NCBI GenBank assembly: GCA_013151875.1
Contig: JAADHL010000255.1
Coordinates: 1-12,114 of the forward strand
DNA length: 12,114 nucleotides
Direction of reading: 5' to 3'
Source of the DNA: Deltaproteobacteria bacterium
GTDB taxonomy: Bacteria; Myxococcota_A; UBA9042; DTJE01
Part shown: positions 5,834 to 12,114 of the stretch, one piece after another
Layout: every line of letters begins with the position of its first letter
Numbering within the stretch: position 1 is the first letter of the stretch
Position numbers and translations under genes: made by a program
Notes under the pieces: generated by a model
Databases searched by the model: none
What the model was told of the DNA's origin: nothing
What the model saw: only the letters and a program-made list of their open reading frames with translations

Positions 5834-7489
5834 ATGTCCCGCGGCGTGATGACCATAGAAACCGGCGTATCCTGCAACAACAACTGCATCTACTGCCCCC
5901 AGCGAGCGTTGCGCAGGGCCAGCGACCCCGGCCCCGACCCCGACACGGCGGTGCTCAAACAACGTATCCTCCGGGCCCACGAACAAGGCTACGACGAAAT
6001 CGCCTTCTCCGGGGGCGAGCCGACCATCAGGCGGGATTTCATAAACCTCTTGTCGTACGCCCGAACTCAGGGGTTCGACCGCATCAGCGTAACCACCAAC
6101 GGTCGTCTTTTCTCTTATCCGGACTTTGCGCGCGAAGCGGTCGGCGCCGGATTGACGGGCGTGAGTTTTTCCCTGCACGGCCCCGACGGCCAGGTTCACG
6201 ACCGCTTGGTGGGCGTCAAGGGGGCCTTCAGACAACTCCTGGCCGGGATCCGCTGCATCGAGGCGATCCGCGCCGAAAACGGCGGCGTTCCGGATACCCA
6301 CACCATTACCCTGGTAGTCCCCGAAAACGTCAATCAGCTTCAGGAAACACTGCGTCTGGCCGGAAAACTGGGCATCCGTCTGCACATAGTGCAGCCTTTC
6401 ATCGTCTCCGGCGAGGTCCTGGATCACGCATCCAGATTCCTCCTGTCCCTGGACGACCTCGTCAAGGCGATCGAGGCCGCCGCCCCAGTCGTCCGTTCCC
6501 ATGAGGGACGCATAAAGCCCTACAACATCGCCCCATGTCTGCTGGAGCACCTGGGGCCGGTCATAGAGCATCAGGACACGCCGCTGCGCACCTTCAAATC
6601 CTTTGTTCCGTCCCCTGACAGACCCGAGGGCCGCGTGGCCAAGGGCCAGTTCGTCAGGGTGGAGGCCTGCCGGACCTGCACCTACCGCTGTCCAGGTTTC
6701 CGTCTGGAACAGATGTCGCCCGCCCGCATGGCCGAAGCCATACTCCAGACCCTGTCCGAGCGATTCAAAAGCGGCATGCCCGGGCACACCGTCACCATCG
6801 ACAGCCTGGACCTGCTGGGCCGGAAAGACCTCCACAGGGTCCTGTCCGGAATACGCGACATGTGGAACAAAAAGATACGCCTGCTCTATGGGGGCATGTC
6901 CAGGACGCCGTTCGCCGAATTCGTCCAGGCGGCGATGAAATACGGGATCGATGAGTTCTGTCTGGTGACCCTGCCGCCCATGTTGCGCATGCCCGACCGG
7001 GGTGTCTGGCTGGCCGGAAACCTTGCCCGAATAAAAGAGGTCTTTGAGGTTTTCAAGCCCGCGGCCGGCACCTTGCCCGCGCTTTTCATGGTGCCCGGAA
7101 TGGCGCTTGCGCCTGAATTCAGGTTCGAAGAGGACACGTGCACGGACCTGATCGCAAGGCTTGCCGGGGCCGGCGGAAAGACGCTTTACATCGCGCTGCC
7201 GGACCGACTGGACGCCCATCTGCCGCCTTTCGACGAACAATTCAGAAAACGATTGCGCGACTTCCTGCCCAGGCTTGTGGGCGCGGCGCTCGGCCACGGC
7301 CTGGATACACGAATCGTCAGTGTGCCCGGCGGCCCGCGCCTGGACCTTTCCTCCATGGGCGAGGACCTGGCCCCGATAGAGTCTTGGAGGGAGGGCTTCC
7401 TGGGACACCCGTTCGCGGGTCATGAGTTCGGGTGGGTCATGTGGTCCCACCCGGGATGGGTCCTGGATCACGTGGAAGAAAACCGTTGA
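5834..7489 (+). CDS. Radical SAM protein with auxiliary cysteines and C-terminal second domain (551 aa)
   Basis: The rSAM core begins almost at the N-terminus. SCNNNCIYC gives CX3CX2C at 14-21, with SGGEPT at 59-64 and VTTNGR at 86-91. IAPCLL (C234) and CX2CX3C (C279, C282, C286) form the auxiliary cysteine set shared, with variation, by the other two rSAM proteins here. Residues from about 300 to 551 form a further domain of alternating strands and helices with no CX3CX2C motif, perhaps a degenerate second barrel. I chose ATG 5834, which has AGGTGG just upstream and a leader that fits the promoter. An in-frame TTG (5762) or GTG (5819) would add 24 or 5 residues, and the intervening sequence could be coding. 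First gene of the rightward operon, overlapping the next gene by 4 bp. The reaction is unknown; its place beside nitrogenase-like genes points to cofactor or substrate modification. Confidence 0.85.
   Translation: MSRGVMTIETGVSCNNNCIYCPQRALRRASDPGPDPDTAVLKQRILRAHEQGYDEIAFSGGEPTIRRDFINLLSYARTQGFDRISVTTNGRLFSYPDFAREAVGAGLTGVSFSLHGPDGQVHDRLVGVKGAFRQLLAGIRCIEAIRAENGGVPDTHTITLVVPENVNQLQETLRLAGKLGIRLHIVQPFIVSGEVLDHASRFLLSLDDLVKAIEAAAPVVRSHEGRIKPYNIAPCLLEHLGPVIEHQDTPLRTFKSFVPSPDRPEGRVAKGQFVRVEACRTCTYRCPGFRLEQMSPARMAEAILQTLSERFKSGMPGHTVTIDSLDLLGRKDLHRVLSGIRDMWNKKIRLLYGGMSRTPFAEFVQAAMKYGIDEFCLVTLPPMLRMPDRGVWLAGNLARIKEVFEVFKPAAGTLPALFMVPGMALAPEFRFEEDTCTDLIARLAGAGGKTLYIALPDRLDAHLPPFDEQFRKRLRDFLPRLVGAALGHGLDTRIVSVPGGPRLDLSSMGEDLAPIESWREGFLGHPFAGHEFGWVMWSHPGWVLDHVEENR
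7474..7478 (+). promoter_or_regulatory. Ribosome binding site deciding the TTG start at 7486
   Basis: GGAAG ends 7 nt before the TTG at 7486. The nearest upstream ATG (7432) would add 18 residues entirely inside the preceding gene and put non-family sequence before the P-loop, so the TTG is preferred. Confidence 0.65.
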
Positions 7490-8130
7490 GATCATTAATC
7501 ATCGGCGGAACCCCCTCGTCGGGTAAGACCTGCGCCGTTCTGTGGATGAGCCGCAGGGCCCCGGACCTGGGAAGAATGGGCGTGGTGAAGGTCGACTGCG
7601 TCACCACCGATGACCAGCAGGTCCTGGAATCCAGGAATATTCCCGCGACGACGATTCTGGCCGGCGGATACTGTCCGGACCATGTCCTGATGGAAAGACT
7701 CGATGACATGCAATCCTTTGCCGACGAAAGGCGGCTGGACACGCTGGTCATCGAAACCGCGGGTCTGTGCGGCCGGTGCGCGCCGTTCCTGACCGACAGG
7801 CCGGCCCTGTGCGTGCTGGATTGCTCGGCCGGGATACATGCCCCAGCCGGTCTGGGGCCCTTGCTGACCGACGCGGACATCTGCCTTGTGACCAAGGGTG
7901 ACCTGGTCTCGCACGCCGAGCGCGAGGTTTTCGCGGCAGGGGTGAGGAACAGGAATCCCGGCGCGAAGATCGTGTGGTTCAACGGTCTGACAGGTGAAGG
8001 CATCGGTGGGCTGTACCATGCGCTGATGAACGAATTCAAACACGGCTTTGACGATGCGGTCGCCCCTCGAACCGGCCTTCCACGGTTATACTGTTCCTAT
8101 TGCCTCGGACGGTCCGAGGTCGAGACCTGA
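7486..8130 (+). CDS. HypB/CobW-like metal-associated P-loop NTPase, copy 1 (214 aa)
   Basis: SIMIBI-class P-loop NTPase. It has Walker A GGTPSSGKT (7-15), a Walker B-like LVIETAG (87-93), TKGD (136-139) as the guanine-recognition (NKxD-like) motif, and GEGI (170-173), as in HypB, UreG and CobW GTPases. It also carries cysteines not usual in those: CPDH (63-66), GLCGRC (C95, C98) next to Walker B, and CX2C at the C-terminus (C203, C206). These suggest a bound metal ion or Fe-S cluster that responds to nucleotide. The start is TTG overlapping the previous stop as TTGA. It is paralogous to the 218-aa protein two genes downstream, and the two probably act together. Likely role (inference): GTP-dependent metal or cofactor delivery to the nitrogenase-like enzyme or the rSAM proteins. 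The metal cannot be named. Confidence 0.82.
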   Translation: MRSLIIGGTPSSGKTCAVLWMSRRAPDLGRMGVVKVDCVTTDDQQVLESRNIPATTILAGGYCPDHVLMERLDDMQSFADERRLDTLVIETAGLCGRCAPFLTDRPALCVLDCSAGIHAPAGLGPLLTDADICLVTKGDLVSHAEREVFAAGVRNRNPGAKIVWFNGLTGEGIGGLYHALMNEFKHGFDDAVAPRTGLPRLYCSYCLGRSEVET

Positions 8131-8140
8131 GTGAGGCCCA

Positions 8141-9472
8141 ATGGAGTTCACCGCGATCCGTGCGGCGCTGGACCTGAATCCCATGGAATGGTCCCTGCTT
8201 CAGGGTTTTTTCGGTTTCGGCCATGAACCCTACGAGCGCCTGTCCCACCTGTGCCAGATGGAACCCGAGCAGGTTGAAAAGGCCCTCCCCGGACTCGTGT
8301 CCCGGGGGATCGTGCGGGCCGGCGACGATGGCTCGGGCGGCGATTCCAGCGACATTTCCGGCAAGTGGTACGGTCTGGCGCCCCTGGATGAATGGTTGAC
8401 CGCCGCCGAGGGCGGCGACCCCGATCTGCTGAACATGGAAAAGGCCATGCTTGTCAGGGTCCGGCGCGACCGGGACCTCAAAGGCGTCACGATATGCGCA
8501 TCCAGGGACGTGCGTGACCGGGCCGGCCTGGACCCAGACGTACTTGCCTACACATCCGAACTGATGCCCTACGTGGACCTCAGGCTGGGCAGCAAATGCA
8601 ACCTGAACTGCGTCTATTGCCTCCTGGGCCACGAAAACCGCTATTACCGCCGGCTCGAAGAGATCGTTGACGACTTGTCTTTGGCTCGTCGGCAGAATAT
8701 CGAGAGGGTGAGCCTGACCGGGGGCGAGCCCACCATCCACCCGGACATCCTGCGCGTCGTGACCGCGGCCCGGGCCATGGGGTTTCGCAAGATCATCCTT
8801 GTTACCAACGGCCTGACCCTGTCCTACCCAGGTGTCCTGAAACGCATTGTCGATGCGGGCGTCACCGCGGTGGGCGTGTCCTTCGACACGCCGGATCGTG
8901 AAACGGCGGAGGAACTCTGGAAGGCCCCGGTGTTCGACAGGGTGTTGAAGGCGTTCGAGGCGCTGGCCGATTTTCCCGACCTGACCCTGGGCACCATATC
9001 GGTGCTGACCACCAAAAACATCGGGCAGGTCGAGGACCTCGCCCGCTTCTTTCTGGAACTGGCGAAGACCAGGTCCGGCCCTTTCGTGCCCAATCTGGAC
9101 TTCATCATGCCCGAGGAGAACGCCTGGCTGTACCGGAAGGAGCTCGTTCCCAGGCTCTTGGACGTGGTCGAGCCGGTGCGCAGGGCCCTGAAGATCGCCC
9201 ATGACGGCTCGCTTCCGCTGACCTTCCGTGGGATTCCCCCATGCCTGTTGCCCGGCATGGAGCGATATTCATTCGACCGATACATGCAGATCCTCAGGCT
9301 GGTCAGGGACGCGCGGGAGGGCCCCGTGGACAACGTATCCATAGAGATGCTCAGGTCAAAGGCGCCCGCGTGCCGTGCGTGCCGACTCCGGAAGGAGTGC
9401 ACCGGGGTGTCGAGGAGCTACGCGAACCTGTACGGAACCGATGAACTCCACCCCATTGAGGTCAAGCCATGA
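8141..9472 (+). CDS. Radical SAM protein with winged-helix-like N-terminus (443 aa)
   Basis: Residues about 12-62 look like a winged-helix domain: helix, helix, then EPEQVEKALPGLVSRGIV. A linker region follows to about 140. The rSAM core has KCNLNCVYC (CX3CX2C, C153/C157/C160), TGGEPT (193-198) and VTNG (221-224). IPPCLL (C368) and CX2CX5C (C411, C414, C420) followed by G--------YG--EL-PIEVKP close the protein. This is the same C-terminal layout as the rSAM protein at the left edge, but here the chain ends at once with no extra domain. GAGG lies 4 nt before the ATG, 10 bp after the previous stop, and the 3' end overlaps the next gene as ATGA. A winged helix on an rSAM enzyme may bind a peptide or protein partner, or DNA. 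The substrate is unknown. Confidence 0.87.
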   Translation: MEFTAIRAALDLNPMEWSLLQGFFGFGHEPYERLSHLCQMEPEQVEKALPGLVSRGIVRAGDDGSGGDSSDISGKWYGLAPLDEWLTAAEGGDPDLLNMEKAMLVRVRRDRDLKGVTICASRDVRDRAGLDPDVLAYTSELMPYVDLRLGSKCNLNCVYCLLGHENRYYRRLEEIVDDLSLARRQNIERVSLTGGEPTIHPDILRVVTAARAMGFRKIILVTNGLTLSYPGVLKRIVDAGVTAVGVSFDTPDRETAEELWKAPVFDRVLKAFEALADFPDLTLGTISVLTTKNIGQVEDLARFFLELAKTRSGPFVPNLDFIMPEENAWLYRKELVPRLLDVVEPVRRALKIAHDGSLPLTFRGIPPCLLPGMERYSFDRYMQILRLVRDAREGPVDNVSIEMLRSKAPACRACRLRKECTGVSRSYANLYGTDELHPIEVKP

Positions 9473-10125
9473 AACTGGCCGTGGTCGGGGGAGTGCACGC
9501 CAGCGGCAAGACATCGCTGATTCTGCACGTGGCGCGTCACGCCGCGCGACAAGGGTTGACCACCGGCGTTTACAAGATCGACGCGATGGAGGCCGGTGAC
9601 GACCAGGCGTACGGGCGTCACGACATTCCCGCGGTCGTGCACGCGGCCCCTGACATCTGTCCAGATCATGAAGCAATGGGCGTGCTGGACGACGCGTATT
9701 CGTGGGGCCTGGCGAAGGGGCTGGACCTGCTGGTCATAGAAACGGCCGGACTGTGTCACCGCTGCTCACCCTTTCTGGGCAGGTTCCTGTCGATATGCGC
9801 CGTCAGCGGACTCGCGGGCATTCTGGCGCCCGCCAAGATGCGGCCCCTGGTGGAAGGGGCCGACATCGTGGTGCTGACCAGGTCCGAGATGATCAGTCAG
9901 GCTGAACGGCAGGTGTTTCTGGACCGCCTGCGGGAACTGAACCCGTCCGCCCTGGTCATGCATGTGGACGGTCTGACCGGGGAGGGCACGCTCCCGGTTG
10001 CAAGGGCCATGATCGGACGCCCCGACAGCGTTCTGCTCCCACTGGAACCTCTGCGCGCCAGACTGCCCATGGGGTATTGCCATTTCTGTCAGGGCCCTGG
10101 CGCTGGGCGGGAGTTGGGATTATGA
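9469..10125 (+). CDS. HypB/CobW-like metal-associated P-loop NTPase, copy 2 (218 aa)
   Basis: Clear paralogue of the 214-aa NTPase encoded at 7486-8130. It has GGVHASGKT (7-15), CPDH (64-67), VIETAGLCHRC (89-99) with C96 and C99, GEG (171-173), and a C-terminal CX2C (C204, C207) in YCHFC. All five cysteines of copy 1 are kept. The nucleotide-base motif is different: TRSE (137-140) in place of TKGD, so the lysine and aspartate that read guanine are changed. This copy may bind another nucleotide or serve mainly as partner in a heterodimer (inference). Its ATG overlaps the upstream stop, and its own stop overlaps the ABC ATPase start, both as ATGA, so near-equal, coupled translation is likely. 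Role as for copy 1: metal or cofactor handling. Confidence 0.82.
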   Translation: MKLAVVGGVHASGKTSLILHVARHAARQGLTTGVYKIDAMEAGDDQAYGRHDIPAVVHAAPDICPDHEAMGVLDDAYSWGLAKGLDLLVIETAGLCHRCSPFLGRFLSICAVSGLAGILAPAKMRPLVEGADIVVLTRSEMISQAERQVFLDRLRELNPSALVMHVDGLTGEGTLPVARAMIGRPDSVLLPLEPLRARLPMGYCHFCQGPGAGRELGL

Positions 10126-10874
10126 ACGTGGTCATGCGACTGGAGCCGGGCACCGACAAGCAAGGCCGGCCTGAATCCTGCGGCGTGCTGGAATTGCGAC
10201 CCGGCGAGGTAACCACCGTGGCGGGTCCCACGGGGTCCGGCAAGACACGGCTGCTGGCGGATATCGAACGACTCACCCCTGGGGATTCGCCCACGGGACG
10301 CAAGGTGGTCCTGTCCGGCGTGCCCGACGAGGTGCTTCAATCCGGCTTCGCGGTCGGAAGGATCAGCCAGGCCATGCAGTTCTTCCTGGACCTTACCGTG
10401 CGCGAGTTCGTGAAGATGCACGCACAGGCCCGTGGCAACGGGGACAAAGACCCGACCAACGAAGACTTGGCCGAAATGGTCGCGAATCAGGCCAATCGAC
10501 TGGCTGGGGAGCCCTTTCAGGTCGATCAACCGCTGGCCACGCTCAGCGGGGGTCAGGCCCGAGCACTGATGGTGGCCGACGTGGTGCTGGTCGCCGACGC
10601 CCCAGTGCTGCTGATAGACGAGATCGAAAACGCGGGGATCGACCGCCATGCGGCCCTGGAATTCCTGATCGAGGAACGCCGTATCGTCCTGATCGCGACT
10701 CACGATCCCCTGATCATGTTGAAGTCGGATCGACGACTGGTGATGGCGGAAGGGGGAATCCGTCACGTGATCGACACCTCGGACGGGGAACGGGCCGAGG
10801 TGGAGCGTCTGACCCGGATCGACCGGGAGATGGCAGTGCTGCGTGACCAACTCAGACGCGGCGGGACACTTTGA
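10122..10874 (+). CDS. Stand-alone ABC-type ATPase (250 aa)
   Basis: Complete ABC nucleotide-binding domain: Walker A GPTGSGKT (35-42), Q-loop glutamine near residue 83, signature LSGGQ (141-145), Walker B VLLIDE (162-167) with catalytic E167, and H-loop histidine H194 in ATHD. The last 30 residues are charged and helical, possibly a short coiled coil. The ATG at 10122 lies in ATGA with the previous stop; an ATG at 10077 would lie inside the NTPase gene and add sequence that does not look like the family. No permease or binding-protein gene is present before the operon ends, and the next gene is convergent. It either energises a permease coded elsewhere or works in the cytoplasm with the NTPases, as soluble ABC ATPases do. 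Which of these cannot be told from the window. Confidence 0.85.
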   Translation: MNVVMRLEPGTDKQGRPESCGVLELRPGEVTTVAGPTGSGKTRLLADIERLTPGDSPTGRKVVLSGVPDEVLQSGFAVGRISQAMQFFLDLTVREFVKMHAQARGNGDKDPTNEDLAEMVANQANRLAGEPFQVDQPLATLSGGQARALMVADVVLVADAPVLLIDEIENAGIDRHAALEFLIEERRIVLIATHDPLIMLKSDRRLVMAEGGIRHVIDTSDGERAEVERLTRIDREMAVLRDQLRRGGTL

Positions 10875-10937
10875 CGACCAGCCGCCCTGACCGAACAGGA
10901 ATGTTTCGCGTGGGGCCGGGCATGATTCAGACGGACG

Positions 10938-11987
10938 TCATTGGCCGGGAATATCGCGGACTTCGACGTGCGCCGCAGCCCTCAACCCCTCCAGGTAGGA
11001 CTTGAGAGCGGTCTGGAACGCAGCTTCGGTAAGTTGATACCTGATACGCGCACGGGCCTCATCCGGATCCTTGAGGTCCACGACCCGCCGCTTAGTCACC
11101 CTCAGTATGTGAAAACCTACCGATGATTGGACCACGGGCGAAATCTCGCCCACCTTCAGGGCAAACGCGGCTTCCTCCAGGGAAGGCTGAAGCTTGCCGT
11201 GCCCGAAGAAACCGACATCGCCGCCCCGCTGGCCTGTCCCGTCCTCGCTGAATTCCCTGGCCGCCTCCTCAAAGGTCTTTTCGCCGCTGACTATCATGCC
11301 CCTGACACGTTTGGCGCGAGCGATCATGTCCCTGATCTGGGGCAGGGTGACCTGTTGGGGAATCCTGAAAACAATATGCCACAGATGGACCTCGTCCTCC
11401 TTGAGCCCCCCGTGGTAAGCGGCCTTGAACGCCTCGTCGATTTCCCGGTCGGTCACGCGGATGGTCGAGCCCACCTTGAGTCGCAATACCTGACCCTTCA
11501 GCAGTTCCTTGCGGGCGTGCTCGCGGTAGGCCTTTACATTGTCGTACCCCAGCATCTTGATCGCCGACTTGAAGTCGGATTCCCCCCAGCCGTTCTGATC
11601 CATGATCCCCTTGACGTGCTGGTCCACGTCACGTTCGCTGACCTCCAGACCCAGTTTCCTGGCCTCATTCATCAGCAGGTGCTCGGCAATCAGGTCGTCC
11701 AGGGCCGTCACGAACCCGGAATTGCTGTCCGCCGCGTTGCCCTGAAAGATCTGGGCCACCGGGTTCTTCGCTGCTGCAAGGCGTTTGCGCACCTCATGTA
11801 TGGTGATGGCCTCCTTGCCGATGGAGGCCGCTATGCCGTCAACCAGGGTCTCGGAGCCTTTCCTGACCTCAACTTGGCCTGTCCTTTGACCTGTCCTTTG
11901 ACCTGCCGCCTGATTGGTCTGTCGGGCCGGGCATGGCGCGGAAGCAAATACGATTGCAAGCAGGAAAACCGGAAATACAGATTTCAT
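10938..11987 (-). CDS. Periplasmic parvulin-type peptidyl-prolyl isomerase, SurA/PpiC-like (349 aa)
   Basis: An N-terminal signal peptide (K2, hydrophobic core about residues 4-16, Ala-rich end) sends it to the periplasm. The nearby cysteine (SAPC) is not in a good lipobox. A SurA-type N-terminal chaperone region spans about 50-190, and a parvulin rotamase domain about 200-300, with the family's FSEDG--QRGGDVGFFGHGKL (246-265) and VVQSSVGFHILRV (285-297). It should assist folding of outer-membrane or secreted proteins by proline isomerisation. The start is ATG 11987 with AGGA upstream, overlapping the stop of the partial gene before it as ATGA. It converges on the ABC ATPase gene with a 63-bp gap that shows no clear terminator hairpin. 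It seems functionally unrelated to the nitrogenase-like locus. Confidence 0.93.
   Translation of the reverse strand: MKSVFPVFLLAIVFASAPCPARQTNQAAGQRTGQRTGQVEVRKGSETLVDGIAASIGKEAITIHEVRKRLAAAKNPVAQIFQGNAADSNSGFVTALDDLIAEHLLMNEARKLGLEVSERDVDQHVKGIMDQNGWGESDFKSAIKMLGYDNVKAYREHARKELLKGQVLRLKVGSTIRVTDREIDEAFKAAYHGGLKEDEVHLWHIVFRIPQQVTLPQIRDMIARAKRVRGMIVSGEKTFEEAAREFSEDGTGQRGGDVGFFGHGKLQPSLEEAAFALKVGEISPVVQSSVGFHILRVTKRRVVDLKDPDEARARIRYQLTEAAFQTALKSYLEGLRAAAHVEVRDIPGQ
11878..11901. repeat. 12-bp tandem duplication inside the PPIase gene
   Basis: The unit CCTGTCCTTTGA occurs twice in direct tandem and begins a third time. On the coding strand it gives a repeated G-Q-R-T in the linker after the signal peptide (residues about 29-38). 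The reading frame is kept. This is probably a neutral slippage product in a disordered linker. Confidence 0.8.
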
Positions 11988-12114
11988 TTGCGTTCCTTTC
12001 CCGAAACGGAATCGATGACCTGTCGCACCGCGTCTTCATGTATCCGGACCCTGGCCTTCTTCATCAACCGGTTGACAAACTCTTTGCGCTGGTCCTCGCG
12101 TTTGCGTTCCATCA
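11984..12114 (-). CDS. C-terminal end of a protein, probably a second SurA/PpiC-type PPIase (partial)
   Basis: An open leftward frame enters from the right edge and ends at TGA 11986-11984, overlapping the start of the 349-aa PPIase as ATGA. The visible 42 residues are highly charged and helical and end SVSGKERK. A helix of the type E-R-K-R-E---KEFVNRLMKKARVRIHED resembles the last helix and strand of SurA/PpiC proteins, where a long helix precedes an (A/V)-x-I-x-I strand. Tandem PPIase genes of this kind are common, but 42 residues are not enough to be sure. Confidence 0.55.
   Translation of the reverse strand, partial: MERKREDQRKEFVNRLMKKARVRIHEDAVRQVIDSVSGKERK

Noticed and set aside
5690..7495. 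601-codon leftward frame antisense to the rSAM gene
   Set aside because: Composition is that of a shadow frame and there are no motifs. The plus-strand frame has full rSAM motifs.
8036..9202. 388-codon leftward frame antisense to the 443-aa rSAM gene
   Set aside because: Low-information, Gly/Gln/His-rich product opposite a recognisable gene.
10875..10937. Rho-independent terminator between the convergent ABC and PPIase genes
   Set aside because: Only a 4-bp CCTG/CAGG stem is visible, with no T-run. Not strong enough to annotate.

Overview
The window is GC-rich bacterial DNA with very tightly packed genes, many starting inside the stop codon of the gene before. It looks like part of an anaerobe-type genome. 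The proteins are nitrogenase-like, radical SAM (rSAM) and metal-NTPase families. The tandem SurA/PpiC-type periplasmic foldases at the right edge suit a Gram-negative, deltaproteobacteria-like organism, but the lineage cannot be fixed from this sequence.

Layout. (1) A leftward operon from about 5620 to beyond position 1: a NifH-like reductase (269 aa), a 621-aa nitrogenase component 1-like subunit with an extra N-terminal region, a 453-aa second component 1-like subunit, and an rSAM protein that runs off the left edge. (2) A 231-bp divergent control region (5603-5833) with a promoter-like sequence facing each way, an inverted repeat exactly midway between them, and a palindrome at the predicted nifH-like transcription start. 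(3) A rightward operon, 5834-10874: an rSAM protein with a long C-terminal domain, a HypB/CobW-like NTPase, a second rSAM protein with a winged-helix-like N-terminus, a paralogous NTPase, and a stand-alone ABC ATPase. (4) A convergent, apparently unrelated leftward pair of peptidyl-prolyl isomerase genes (10938-12114, the upstream one partial).

How the parts may work together (inference). The NifH-like protein and the two component 1-like proteins have the makings of an ATP-driven two-component reductase of the nitrogenase / protochlorophyllide reductase / CfbCD superfamily. The cysteine pattern fits a simple Fe-S cluster shared across the D/K-like interface better than a full NifDK with P-cluster and FeMo-cofactor. 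The three rSAM proteins share a distinctive C-terminal cysteine arrangement. The two NTPases share a cysteine-rich signature typical of metal delivery. A domain that seems to be shared between one rSAM protein and the 621-aa subunit links the maturation and catalytic parts. I do not recognise the whole set as a named pathway. It is the candidate undescribed system in this window: an ATP-dependent nitrogenase-like enzyme with a dedicated rSAM/NTPase/ABC maturation set. Its substrate is unknown.
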